From assembly GCA_003223325.1 (NCBI GenBank), contig QHYS01000009.1:1-40890 (forward strand): DNA of 40,890 nt. The letters run 5' to 3'. How positions within the stretch are numbered: the first letter of the stretch is position 1; each line of letters begins with the position of its first letter. Shown here piece after piece: positions 26,656-34,846 of the stretch. The position numbers and the translations under genes are program-made. This stretch comes from Acidobacteriota bacterium. Its GTDB lineage: Bacteria > Acidobacteriota > Terriglobia > Acidiferrales > UBA7541. The notes under the pieces are model-generated. The model was given only the letters and a program-made list of their open reading frames with translations, did no database searches and had not been told where the DNA came from.

Positions 26656-28263
26656 ATGGAGTGTCACTGTATACGTGCTGTTGACGTTCCTCACCTCACC
26701 CGGCTTTACTCTTCTTACCTTCAGGATTTTCCATCAGTTGCCCCTTTCTACTTCCATGCGCCGACCTTCGAATCGGTCAAGCGCGTCGCCGCGGATGTGC
26801 GTCCCGATCTCTCATTGCGCCGCTATGTCACAGAGATCCTGCGTACCCAGAACCGCGCCTTCGGGAGTGATTCCTCGGTCGAAACAGCGCTCGATCGGTT
26901 CGCCTCGGGCTCCGTTGCCATTGTGACCGGACAGCAGGTCGGCTTGTTTTCGGGCCCGAGCTTCACGATCTATAAGGCGCTCACTGCGCTCCGTCTGGAC
27001 GAGGAATTGAATTGCGCCGGCACCCCCGCCGTAGCGGTCTTCTGGCTCGCTACAGAAGATCATGATCTCGCCGAAATCAATCACTGTTTCTGGCCTTCGC
27101 GCGAGGGAGCCCAAAGAATTGACCTGCCCTCCTCTGAGCACGAAGGAAGCAGGGCAGGCGAGGTGCCGCTTGGCTATGCTGTTCTCCCTGCCCTGGAGCG
27201 CGCCACGGCAAATCTCGAGGGTCCCGCTGCGGATCAGATTCGCACTGCCCTTGTCGATTGTTACTCACCATCTGAGACATACGGATCCGCGTTCGGCAAA
27301 TTGCTCGCGCGCCTCTTCGCCGGGAAAGGGCTGATTCTTCTCGACCCTCTTTCCCAGGACGTGCACCGATTGGCGGAGCCGCTCTATCGCGCCGCGCTCG
27401 AGAGGCATGCGGAACTGGACCAAGAGTTGCTCGCGCGCGCTAAAGCCTTGGAGCGCGCCGGCTATCATGTCCAGGTGAAAATAACCGAAGGGAGCACGCC
27501 GCTGTTCATTAATCTGGACGGAAAACGCGTTCCCGTTCGTGCGCGGAACACCGATTTTGCCGCCGGCCGGCACCCGCTCTCTTTCACAGATCTAACCGAT
27601 CTGTTGGCCAGATCGCCGCTTGATTTCAGCGCGAATGTCTTATTGCGGCCGGTGATTCAGGATCGATTGCTTTCCACCACGGCGTATATCGCGGGGCCCT
27701 CAGAGATCGCTTATTTCGCGCAGGCCTCGGTGCTTTATGACCGCCTCCTTGGCCGCATGCCCGTGATCTTGCCCCGAGCCAGCTTCACACTGGTGGATCC
27801 ACGTGCGGTTCGTCTGCTGCGCAAATACGAACTGGAGTTTTCCGATGTCCTGCGCGGAAGCGCGAAGCTGCGGGCAAAAATGGAAGGCAGGCTCCTGCCG
27901 AGAGCACTTACACGTCGCTTTGATACTGGGGAGAAATCGCTGCGAAAGATGCTAAGCGACTTACGCGAGCAGGTGACCAAGCTCGACCCGACTCTCGACG
28001 GCGCCATGGATACCGCCGAATCGAAAATGCTCTTTCAATTTACAAAACTAAGGGAGAAGGCGGCCCATGCTTTGGCCATTCGTTCTTCCCTTCTTGACGC
28101 TCACGAACGGGAACTGATCGCCCATCTCTATCCCGATGGAGAATTGCAAGAGCGCCACCATTGCTTCCTGCCGTCACTCGCCGCGCAAGGCATGGACTTC
28201 TTCCACGAACTCACGCACCGCATCAAGCTCGGGGGCGTCCAGCATAAGGTCCTTTATCTTTGA
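26656..28263 (+). CDS. bshC: Bacillithiol biosynthesis cysteine-adding enzyme
   Basis: Joins cysteine to glucosaminyl-malate as the last step of bacillithiol, a low-molecular thiol used instead of glutathione. Rossmann-like N-terminal blocks include VTGQQVGLFSGPSFTIYKAL (about 90-109) and AVFWLATEDHDLAEIN. ITEGSTPLFINL and the later LLRPVIQDRLLSTTAYIAGPSEIAYFAQ are typical. A coiled coil (about 415-470) and a C-terminal HCFLPSLAAQG segment complete 535 residues. The other bsh genes are not in this window. It converges on a DinB-like gene only 18 nt away. Confidence 0.92.
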   Translation: MECHCIRAVDVPHLTRLYSSYLQDFPSVAPFYFHAPTFESVKRVAADVRPDLSLRRYVTEILRTQNRAFGSDSSVETALDRFASGSVAIVTGQQVGLFSGPSFTIYKALTALRLDEELNCAGTPAVAVFWLATEDHDLAEINHCFWPSREGAQRIDLPSSEHEGSRAGEVPLGYAVLPALERATANLEGPAADQIRTALVDCYSPSETYGSAFGKLLARLFAGKGLILLDPLSQDVHRLAEPLYRAALERHAELDQELLARAKALERAGYHVQVKITEGSTPLFINLDGKRVPVRARNTDFAAGRHPLSFTDLTDLLARSPLDFSANVLLRPVIQDRLLSTTAYIAGPSEIAYFAQASVLYDRLLGRMPVILPRASFTLVDPRAVRLLRKYELEFSDVLRGSAKLRAKMEGRLLPRALTRRFDTGEKSLRKMLSDLREQVTKLDPTLDGAMDTAESKMLFQFTKLREKAAHALAIRSSLLDAHERELIAHLYPDGELQERHHCFLPSLAAQGMDFFHELTHRIKLGGVQHKVLYL

Positions 28264-28281
28264 ATGGAATAACGAGTGGGT

Positions 28282-28812
28282 TTACCGCTCGTTGCGTTCG
28301 CTGGAGGGCGGCACAATTCCCTTCAGTCGCATATAGACTGCCGAATATCCGTAAACCTCCTGGGAGTGTTCGAGCACTAGGCCTTCGAGCAGCGCAAACG
28401 CAGACCGTTGCCCGCCGCGTCCCGCGTTGACCATCTTCTGGAGGTCGGCGTCGGTTAGGGAGTTGAACACGGAATCGCACTCGTCGTTCACTTGCTTCAT
28501 CGCCGCCGTAACCTCCGCCTTGGTCGGCGTAGCGCTGAAGTTCAGGTTCTTCTGTTCGCCTTTCACCTGCGAGCAGGCGCGTACGCTGAACGTGATCACA
28601 TGTGCCATGCGCTGTCCGAAGTCTTGAAGCTCAGGCGTCGGTTTGAATCGGTAGTCTTCGTCCGGCATTTTGTCCGCCATTTTCGTGAGCAGATCCCGGA
28701 CGTTGACCCAAGAACCTTTCAGTTGCGTGCTGATCGGGTTCCCATCTTGCGCATGACCCGCGCAAGTCCCCAGGAAAATCACCGCTGCGAACGTCGCGAG
28801 AATTCGCTTCAT
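28282..28812 (-). CDS. Exported DinB-like four-helix protein
   Basis: A 176-residue protein with a Sec signal peptide (MKRILATFAAVIFLGTCAGHAQ) and a DinB/YfiT-type helical bundle. RFKPTPELQDFGQRMAHVITFS and LLEGLVLEHSQEVYGYSAVYMRLKGIVPP are typical of acidobacterial exported DinB proteins. Candidate metal-binding His residues sit in AHVI and EHS. DinB-fold proteins include thiol transferases and damage-induced proteins; the activity of this exported branch is unknown. Confidence 0.75.
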   Translation of the reverse strand: MKRILATFAAVIFLGTCAGHAQDGNPISTQLKGSWVNVRDLLTKMADKMPDEDYRFKPTPELQDFGQRMAHVITFSVRACSQVKGEQKNLNFSATPTKAEVTAAMKQVNDECDSVFNSLTDADLQKMVNAGRGGQRSAFALLEGLVLEHSQEVYGYSAVYMRLKGIVPPSSERNER

Positions 28813-28973
28813 GAGCCTTCCTCGATGTGAATTTGCACCGCCGTTATCCTACCAGATGTCAGCCTCGGGACTCTTTTCACTCTTCGGCGCAGGTGGGTAG
28901 GCAGGGGCTCCTTTGCGGTCGCGAGTCATATGTGGCAGATTTGTGAACAGCCTCTTTACGGAGGCAAGTCAGC

Positions 28974-28979
28974 AGGAGG
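28974..28979 (+). promoter_or_regulatory. Strong ribosome binding site of the pirin gene
   Basis: AGGAGG lies about 7 nt before the ATG at 28986, on the plus strand in the divergent gap after the DinB-like gene. It decides the start of the pirin gene. Confidence 0.6.
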
Positions 28980-28985
28980 CAAAAC

Positions 28986-29918
28986 ATGTCCATTCGACCC
29001 GTTAAGCGGCTGATCAAATCCAAGCCGACGATCGAAGGCGCGGGCGTGCACCTCCGCCGAGCATTCGGCTTCGGCAACACCTCCGACTTCGATCCCTTTC
29101 TTCTCCTCGATGATTTCCGCAACGATGTCCCCGCCGATTATTTGGCGGGCTTTCCTTGGCATCCGCATCGCGGCATCGAAACCATCACGTATGTGCTGGC
29201 CGGAACGGTAGAACACGGCGACAGCATGGGCCATAGCGGGAGCATTGCTGCCGGCGACGTACAATGGATGACGGCGGGCAGCGGAATCATCCATCAGGAG
29301 ATGCCTAGAGGCGATCATGCCGGCCGCATGCATGGATTCCAGTTGTGGGCGAACCTTCCTTCCTCGCTCAAAATGACAGCGCCGCGGTACCAGGGGATCG
29401 AGTCGGATGAAATCCCGGTTGTGAAGGACGACGACGGTACCGAGGTCCGCGTCGTGTGTGGAAGCTTCTGGGGCAAGCAGGGTCCGGTCGATCAGGTCGC
29501 GGCCGACCCGATGTACCTGGACGTGACCGTTCCGCCCGGTCGAAAGAAGAGGCTGGCCGTCGAGACCACCAGGCATGCGTTCGCCTACGTCTTTGCAGGT
29601 GCTGGCAAGTTCTGCAACGCATCCGGCCCGCTGGCAGTGCCTACTGAACCGGTCGGATGGCTGGACACAGCGCCGCCTTCAGAAGCAGAGAATCGTTCGC
29701 TTGTCCTGTTTGATCGAGGTGACGAACTTGTGGTACAGGCAAGCGACGAGGGAATCCGCTTTCTCCTGGTCTCGGGCAAGCCGCTCGAAGAGCCGGTGGC
29801 CTGGTACGGGCCCATCGTGATGAACACGCAAGAGGAGCTGCGCCAGGCATTCACAGAGCTACGCGAGGGCACGTTTCTCAAAGAAGGGGAGAAGGGACGC
29901 AAGGGTGCAAGCAGATAG
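28986..29918 (+). CDS. Pirin-family cupin protein
   Basis: A bicupin of 310 residues. The N-terminal cupin has the four pirin metal ligands in PWHPHRGIETITYVLAG (two His) and IIHQEMPRGD (His and Glu). The C-terminal cupin includes FAYVFAGAGKFCN. LRRAFGFGNTSDFDPFLLLDDFR and WMTAGSGIIHQEM are signature segments. Some pirins are quercetin dioxygenases and others act as regulators; no substrate can be assigned. AGGAGG precedes the ATG. Confidence 0.92.
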   Translation: MSIRPVKRLIKSKPTIEGAGVHLRRAFGFGNTSDFDPFLLLDDFRNDVPADYLAGFPWHPHRGIETITYVLAGTVEHGDSMGHSGSIAAGDVQWMTAGSGIIHQEMPRGDHAGRMHGFQLWANLPSSLKMTAPRYQGIESDEIPVVKDDDGTEVRVVCGSFWGKQGPVDQVAADPMYLDVTVPPGRKKRLAVETTRHAFAYVFAGAGKFCNASGPLAVPTEPVGWLDTAPPSEAENRSLVLFDRGDELVVQASDEGIRFLLVSGKPLEEPVAWYGPIVMNTQEELRQAFTELREGTFLKEGEKGRKGASR

Positions 29919-30397
29919 TAGGTCGTTCCTGCCGGCAATCGCTCGCTCCAACGGATTGACGTTTGCGTGAACCCTCCGGCAGGCGTGGAGAACGTGCGAG
30001 GCCACAGGATGTTTCGGAGGTCTACGGCCTTATATAAATGCATTTGCATTATGTGCGGACGTTTTTCTAAACTCCACCTAGTAAAAACAGTTGGCTCCTA
30101 GGAATCAAAACCAAAATGAGCGGTTAGCATGAGACGCAAGTTGACAATCGCTTCTGTCTCGATTACGGGTAAGGGCATCGGAAGAGTTCTGTCAGTGTTT
30201 GTCTGGACCGATGGACGCCCGCTTCCCAAAGTCGTTGACGGGGGTGTGTGGTGGGCAAAGAAGTTCGCGAGCCGCGTTATTATGCACCCCAGCGATAGTC
30301 TATGGCGCGATCGCACAATGTTGCCGAACTCGGAGCAGCCAACAGGCTCCGCGAAAGCAGTTTTCGGCCGCGGTCCGGCAGGGGAGGGAAGTTCGCG
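29919..30397. other. Intergenic region with a palindrome and a possible gene fragment
   Basis: This 479-nt gap contains no convincing intact gene. It holds an inverted repeat AATGCA-TT-TGCATT at 30037-30050, which could be an operator. A short frame at about 30196-30250 reads VWTDGRPLPK, resembling IWTDGRQLPK of the following gene, and may be a decayed paralogue remnant. No clear promoter was found. Confidence 0.35.
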
Positions 30398-31279
30398 ATG
30401 ACAAGGGGTTTGGTGGCTTCGGCGGTTGCGCTGGGTTTGGTATCAGTCCTCTCGCCTCCAGCGCGTACGCAGGATGTCCCGCGGCAACCCGGAGCGGTCT
30501 ATGACTTCGACCGAAAAGGCGAGAACCCCGCTCCGGCTCCCAGGCATGACCTCACTGGTGTCTGGGAGCCTGCTGGAGGGCCGAGCGCCGGTGTTCAGGC
30601 TACAGGCGCCGGGCAAATGCCATCCGATGGGAAGCCGGAGCACGAACTGCCCTTCACGCCGTTGGGCCGCCAAACGTTCATAGCTCATAAACCCACGTTT
30701 GGAGTGACCCAGGTTCCTTCTGCATTGACAAATGATCCCATGCCGGGCTGTAATCCGCAGGGGTTTCCCCGCATTGTTCTTCATAATTTCAGAACCAGTA
30801 GGATCATACAGACTCCGGAAAACGTTGTGATCCTTTACGAATTTAACAAGAAATGGCGCGTGATTTGGACCGACGGTCGGCAACTTCCCAAGGACCCCGA
30901 AGCGCCAACCTGGGGCCAGCCTGATCCCCCGGAATCAAGATGGTGGGGGTATTCTGTCGGCAAGTGGGTAGACGACAACACATTTGTCGCGGAATCGAAT
31001 GGATTTGACGATCGCACGTGGCTGGACAACGCCGGCCGGCCGCATAGCGACGGTCTTCACGTGATCGAACGGTATCACCGGCCGGACCGGGATCACCTGG
31101 AGATGACCATTACGATCGACGATCCGAAAATGTATACGAGGCCTTGGGTGGCCGTCAGGTTACGATTGCGGCTGCAAGTGCCCACCTTTGATATTCGTGA
31201 GATGGAGTGTGCACCGATCGAGACCGAGGAATACAACAAGGAATTTGCTGAGCCCGCTGCCGGCATAGACTCAAAATAG
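30398..31279 (+). CDS. Exported protein of a large uncharacterised family (A)
   Basis: A 293-residue protein with a signal peptide (MTRGLVASAVALGLVSVLSPPARTQ). Conserved blocks include HDLTGVWEPAGG, IWTDGRQLPKDPEAPTWGQP, WWGYSVGKWVDDNTFVAESNGFDDRTWLD and LHVIERYHRPDRDHLEMTITIDDP. These belong to the abundant secreted 'GxW ... D-T-x-V-x-x-(T/S)-N-(F/G)-x-D' family of Acidobacteriota, predicted to be beta-rich; no activity is known to me. ATG 30398 is chosen because GGGGAGGGA ends 8-9 nt upstream and the signal peptide begins there. The DUF6152 pair follows. A distant paralogue is at 33740. Confidence 0.75.
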   Translation: MTRGLVASAVALGLVSVLSPPARTQDVPRQPGAVYDFDRKGENPAPAPRHDLTGVWEPAGGPSAGVQATGAGQMPSDGKPEHELPFTPLGRQTFIAHKPTFGVTQVPSALTNDPMPGCNPQGFPRIVLHNFRTSRIIQTPENVVILYEFNKKWRVIWTDGRQLPKDPEAPTWGQPDPPESRWWGYSVGKWVDDNTFVAESNGFDDRTWLDNAGRPHSDGLHVIERYHRPDRDHLEMTITIDDPKMYTRPWVAVRLRLRLQVPTFDIREMECAPIETEEYNKEFAEPAAGIDSK

Positions 31280-31332
31280 GTTCGCAGTTTCGAGGCTGGC
31301 CGCCAAGTAGAGCAGGATTGGGTTGGGTCGAG

Positions 31333-31378
31333 GAATTTTATGTGGAGGGGATAATGAATTTTATGTGGAGGGGATAAT
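31333..31378 (+). repeat. 23-bp tandem duplication of the translation start region of the first DUF6152 gene
   Basis: Two perfect head-to-tail copies (31333-31355 and 31356-31378) each contain TGGAGGGGATAAT, so the ribosome binding site is present twice. The first copy creates a seven-codon ORF (ATG at 31354, MNFMWRG) whose TAA overlaps the real ATG at 31377 as TAATG. Confidence 0.85.
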
Positions 31379-31802
31379 GAAAGTTAAACTTGTGAACCGC
31401 ATAGCTGGGACGTTCCTTGTTCTGATTGCGGCCGTTCCCGTCGGGGCGCACCACGGAAACGCCGCTTTTGATTCTGACAAACGGGTAACCATGAAGGGAA
31501 CCGTCACGGAGTGGTTTTGGGCCAATCCCCACTGCTTCCTGCAATTCGACGTCAAGGAGGACAGCGGCAACGTCGTGCATTGGGTGGCGGAGACGAGCAA
31601 TCCCCCCGACATGATTAATCACGGGTGGAGCAAAGGGTCATTGAAAGTTGGCGATCAAGTTACGATCACGGTTATTCCTGTCAAGAATGGGAAACCGATC
31701 GGCCGGATCGCCGCGGTCGTGCTGCCCAATGGCCAGACGCTCGACGGTGGCTTTGGCGGCCTTCCCGGTGCAGCCGGACGCAATAGTGGAGCTGCAAAGT
31801 AA
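31377..31802 (+). CDS. Exported DUF6152 protein 1
   Basis: A 141-residue protein with a signal peptide (MKVKLVNRIAGTFLVLIAAVPVGA) whose predicted cleavage after Ala gives a mature N-terminus HHGNAAFDSDK. The DUF6152 core follows: VTMKGTVTEWFWANPHCFLQFDVKE, HWVAETSNPPDMINHGW and LKVGDQVTITVIPVKNGKPIG. The fold is likely a small beta barrel. The His-His start and the NPH histidine are family features and could form a metal site (inference). The function of the family is unknown. GGAGGGG before the ATG is a strong ribosome binding site, duplicated upstream. A second copy follows 64 nt later. Confidence 0.85.
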   Translation: MKVKLVNRIAGTFLVLIAAVPVGAHHGNAAFDSDKRVTMKGTVTEWFWANPHCFLQFDVKEDSGNVVHWVAETSNPPDMINHGWSKGSLKVGDQVTITVIPVKNGKPIGRIAAVVLPNGQTLDGGFGGLPGAAGRNSGAAK

Positions 31803-31866
31803 TCACGCGCTTCAGGCCGGCGAACCTGGCGTGTTCTGCCGGCGGTGTTTCGATGGAGGCATAAGC

Positions 31867-32265
31867 ATGAAGAATAAAGTTATGACGCTTTTTGCCGCGG
31901 TTGCCTTGCTCATCCTTTCTGTGCCGGTATCCGCTCACCATGGCTCTGCTGCTTTTGACTCGGGAAAGCAGGTCGTCATGAAGGGTACGGTCACGCGATG
32001 GTTTTGGGCCAATCCTCACTGCTTCTTGAGTTACGACGTCAAAGATGAAAGGGCCAATATCACGCATTGGGTCGCCGAGACGAGCAATCCGCCCGATATG
32101 ATTAACCGCGGTTGGAGCAAGCAAATGTTCAATCCGGGCGATGAAGTGACGGTCACTGTCGAGCCCGTCAAAAATGGCAAACCCGCCGGACGTCTGCTCC
32201 AAGTCGTGCTTCCGAATGGCAAGACGCTATCTAACAGATCGCCATTTACCGGGCCAGGAAACTGA
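31867..32265 (+). CDS. Exported DUF6152 protein 2
   Basis: A 132-residue tandem paralogue of the preceding protein. The signal peptide MKNKVMTLFAAVALLILSVPVSA is followed by mature HHGSAAFDSGK. The core VVMKGTVTRWFWANPHCFLSYDVKD, HWVAETSNPPDMINRGW and PGDEVTVTVEPVKNGKPAG is nearly the same as in copy 1. The two genes are similar at base level too, indicating a local duplication. ATG 31867 is chosen from the signal peptide; GGAGG lies upstream. The VOC gene follows 21 nt after the stop, so all are probably in one operon. Confidence 0.85.
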   Translation: MKNKVMTLFAAVALLILSVPVSAHHGSAAFDSGKQVVMKGTVTRWFWANPHCFLSYDVKDERANITHWVAETSNPPDMINRGWSKQMFNPGDEVTVTVEPVKNGKPAGRLLQVVLPNGKTLSNRSPFTGPGN

Positions 32266-32286
32266 ATTTGCCCAGGAGGAGGCGCC

Positions 32287-32796
32287 ATGCGCAAAATAGC
32301 GGCTTATCTCCGCGGATTGACGCTTTTCGTAGCAGGAATCGTAGTGGGAGCAACACTGATTCCGCCGAGCGCGGCCCAGGAGAGCGGTAAGGCAGGACTC
32401 CGCCTCAACCACGTGGGAATCGCCGTCAACGATTTTCAGGAGTCGCTGAACTTCTACACCAAGGTGATGGGTTTTCGGGTCGCGTATGCCTTGACCAGCC
32501 CGGATGGCAAGCCTACTACGAATTTTCTTCAGATCAGCCGCGACACTTTCCTGGAGATGGCGCCGGCCACAGCGAACCTCCCTGCAGGCATCACGCACAT
32601 CGGCGTCCTGACCGACGACGCGAATTCCAGCGTGACACAGCTTCGTCAGGCGGGTGCAGCTGTGCCGGATGTTCGTTCCGGTGGCGCGACCGGTTCGCGC
32701 CTGTCAAATGTCATGGATCCCGAAGGAATCCGGTTGGAGCTGGTGGAACAACCTTCCGGTTCGCTCATGAGAAAAGCCATGGAGTCCTGGAAGTAA
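32287..32796 (+). CDS. Exported VOC (glyoxalase-like) protein
   Basis: A 169-residue protein: an N-terminal signal or anchor (YLRGLTLFVAGIVVGATLI, about 6-25), then one VOC domain (about 37-155) with LNHVGIAVNDFQESLNFYTKVMGFRVAY and THIGVLTDD, ending MDPEGIRLELVEQ. His, Glu and His of the paired beta-alpha-beta modules are in place, so a metal site is possible. VOC enzymes include glyoxalases and dioxygenases; an exported one is less usual and its substrate is unknown. AGGAGGCGCC before the ATG is a strong ribosome binding site. It closes the run of DUF6152 genes. Confidence 0.82.
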   Translation: MRKIAAYLRGLTLFVAGIVVGATLIPPSAAQESGKAGLRLNHVGIAVNDFQESLNFYTKVMGFRVAYALTSPDGKPTTNFLQISRDTFLEMAPATANLPAGITHIGVLTDDANSSVTQLRQAGAAVPDVRSGGATGSRLSNVMDPEGIRLELVEQPSGSLMRKAMESWK

Positions 32797-32818
32797 TTTC
32801 GGGCTGCAAGCACGTCGG

Positions 32819-33421
32819 GTGAAGAGTCGGCCGCACGAAACGCTACTGGCCGAATCTGTCGGTCTGGCGCTACTCGTGGTTCTCGAAAGGCTTGCTCCCG
32901 CCGAGCGTGTCGCGTTCGTGCTGCACGACGTATTCGCGATGTCCTTCGAGGATATCGCCCCTATCGTCCGACGCAGTCTGACTGCAGCAAGGCAGCTTGC
33001 GAGCCGCGCACCCCGCCGTGTGCGGGGGGCGGCCGCGGCCTCCGATGCTGATCTATCTCAGCAGCGAGGAGTTGTCGACCCGTTCCTCAGTGCTTTGCGC
33101 AACCGTGATTTCGACGCGCTTCTCGCCGTGCTCGATCCGCATATTGTGCGCCGGGCCGACCGCGCTGCCGTGCCTTCGGGTGCGGCCAGAGAACTCCGAG
33201 GTGCCGCGACAGTGGTGGAGGAGGCGCTCACACACACGGATCTTGCTCGGTTCGCACGACCGATTCTGGTCAAAGGGTCTGTGGGCATCGTGGTGGCTCC
33301 CCGTGGGCGGCTGCGTCTCGTGATCTGCTGCACAGTCAGGGGCGGGAAGATCTCTGAGATGGACGTGATTGCCGACCTTGCACACCTCCGCCAGCTCGAT
33401 CTAGCGGTCCTCGACCGCTGA
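32819..33421 (+). pseudogene. ECF sigma factor of SigJ/ECF41 type lacking its sigma-2 domain
   Basis: The 200 residues match the second half of SigJ/ECF41-type sigma factors. A sigma-4 helix-turn-helix is present (ERLAPAERVAFVLHDVFAMSFEDIAPIVRRSLTAARQLASRA). The SnoaL-like C-terminal extension of that group follows (RGVVDPFLSALRNRDFDALLAVLDPHIV to the end). Region sigma-2, which binds the -10 element and core polymerase, should precede ESVGLALL, but the VOC gene ends just 22 nt upstream. The start is GTG without a ribosome binding site. It is either a remnant, or an open frame kept for another role; the former is more likely. Confidence 0.7.
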
Positions 33422-33739
33422 GTACCTGTACTCCGAAAAGACCTCATGAGCCCTCGGCGTACCACCAGGCATGAAAATGGGATTCAGCAGGCGGTCAACC
33501 GTTGAGGGATCATCATCTCCTCAAGGAGTGCCAGGATCGAGCCAGGGAAGAGGCGAGAGCGGTCAGCAGAGCCGTGAAAGGAGCCGCGCTTGCTCCGCAA
33601 TCGCGGCCAGAGCGGCCAGAGCCAGAGCGATTCGAGCTTGACAGGAGAGGGCAGCAGGCATATGGTTTTCGCAGAAATAGACTTGAAATCGGAAATTCCA
33701 ACTAAACAGTTAAACGTTAAAGAAGTCGATGAGGTCCCG
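33422..33739. other. Intergenic region before exported protein B
   Basis: About 318 nt without a recognisable gene; frames crossing it are arginine-rich and repetitive (GGCCAGAGC repeats near 33604-33628) and look accidental. A candidate promoter lies at 33638-33666. Confidence 0.4.
33638..33666 (+). promoter_or_regulatory. Candidate sigma-70 promoter of exported protein B
   Basis: TTGACA (33638-33643), a 17-nt spacer and TATGGT (33661-33666) stand 74 nt before the ATG at 33740. The -35 is perfect, the -10 fair. Confidence 0.45.
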
Positions 33740-34846
33740 ATGAGCAATCGTTTTGCCCTTTCTTCGGGTGCTTTAGGGATCGCTTTAGCGATTGTTTTGT
33801 TCGTGCCGACATTCGTCGCAGCCCAGCCGTCGGGTGGGACCACGAAGGCGGATACGAAAACGCCCAAGGAGGGCACAAAGACGGCGGCAGGTACAAACGC
33901 CTGGACCGCGCCTCGTACTCCGGATGGCAAGCCGGACCTGCATGGATATTGGATAAGTACGAGCTTTACCCCCTTGGAACGTCCCGCCAAATACGACGGG
34001 AGAGAGTTTTTGACCACCCAGGAGGAGGAGGAAGTCCAAAAGGCTGGCCTACGGCGCAGGACGCAAGCAGACCCTTCGGGGGCCGGGGAGCCGCATTACG
34101 ACTCGACTGCCTTCGGGCTCACCCCTTCGCAGCAAGGGTTCGTGCCAAACAAGCGGACGTCATTGGTGGTGGATCCGCCCGATGGCAGAATTCCTCCCCT
34201 GACGCCAGAGGCGAAGGCAAGACAGAGGGCGACAGGTGACAACGACAATATCGAGGGCGGCGGTCCTGGAGGGGGCGTGGTGCACGCCGATACTGCAAGG
34301 GATTTAGGGGTGCTCACCAACTGTCTTTCCATGAGTGGTGGACCGCCCATAGTTCCTGGCGGCTACAACAATGGTGTATACATTCTGCAGAATCCGGAAT
34401 ACGTCGTGCTTCAAGCCGAGTACGGAACCGAGCTGCGGATCATCCCGCTGGATGCGCGCCTGCATGCCGGAGGGAACATCCGCCAGTGGCATGGGGATGG
34501 GCGCGGCCGTTGGGAAGGCGACACACTGGTCGTGGAGACCACGAATTTCAGGCCGGAAGCTACCTTCCGGAACGCCAATCCCAAAAGCCTGAAGATCACC
34601 GAGCGCTTCAAGCGCATCTCCGCCGATCAAATTGAGTACAGTTTTACGATTGACGATCCCTCGACTTGGATCAAACCATGGACGGCCATCGTTCCCCTGA
34701 AAGCCACCCAAGGGCCCTTCTTCGAGTACGCATGCAGCGAAAGCAACATGGACGTCGTCAACATCATGGCGGGAGCCCGCGCTACCGAGAAGGCCGCGGA
34801 AGAGAAGGCCAAGGGCGCCTCGGGAATTCCGATTTCGCAGCACTAA
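33740..34846 (+). CDS. Exported protein of a large uncharacterised family (B)
   Basis: A 368-residue protein with a signal peptide (ALSSGALGIALAIVLFVPTFVAAQ). Family blocks are AWTAPRTPDGKPDLHGYW, IPLDARLHAGGNIRQWHGDGRGRWEGDTLVVETTNF and KSLKITERFKRISADQIEYSFTIDDPSTWIKPWTA. The C-terminus is Ala/Lys/Glu-rich. This is the canonical form of the family to which the gene at 30398 distantly belongs. No enzymatic activity is known to me; beta-sheet content suggests binding. ATG 33740 puts the signal peptide first; the frame extends further upstream without a better start. Confidence 0.78.
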   Translation: MSNRFALSSGALGIALAIVLFVPTFVAAQPSGGTTKADTKTPKEGTKTAAGTNAWTAPRTPDGKPDLHGYWISTSFTPLERPAKYDGREFLTTQEEEEVQKAGLRRRTQADPSGAGEPHYDSTAFGLTPSQQGFVPNKRTSLVVDPPDGRIPPLTPEAKARQRATGDNDNIEGGGPGGGVVHADTARDLGVLTNCLSMSGGPPIVPGGYNNGVYILQNPEYVVLQAEYGTELRIIPLDARLHAGGNIRQWHGDGRGRWEGDTLVVETTNFRPEATFRNANPKSLKITERFKRISADQIEYSFTIDDPSTWIKPWTAIVPLKATQGPFFEYACSESNMDVVNIMAGARATEKAAEEKAKGASGIPISQH

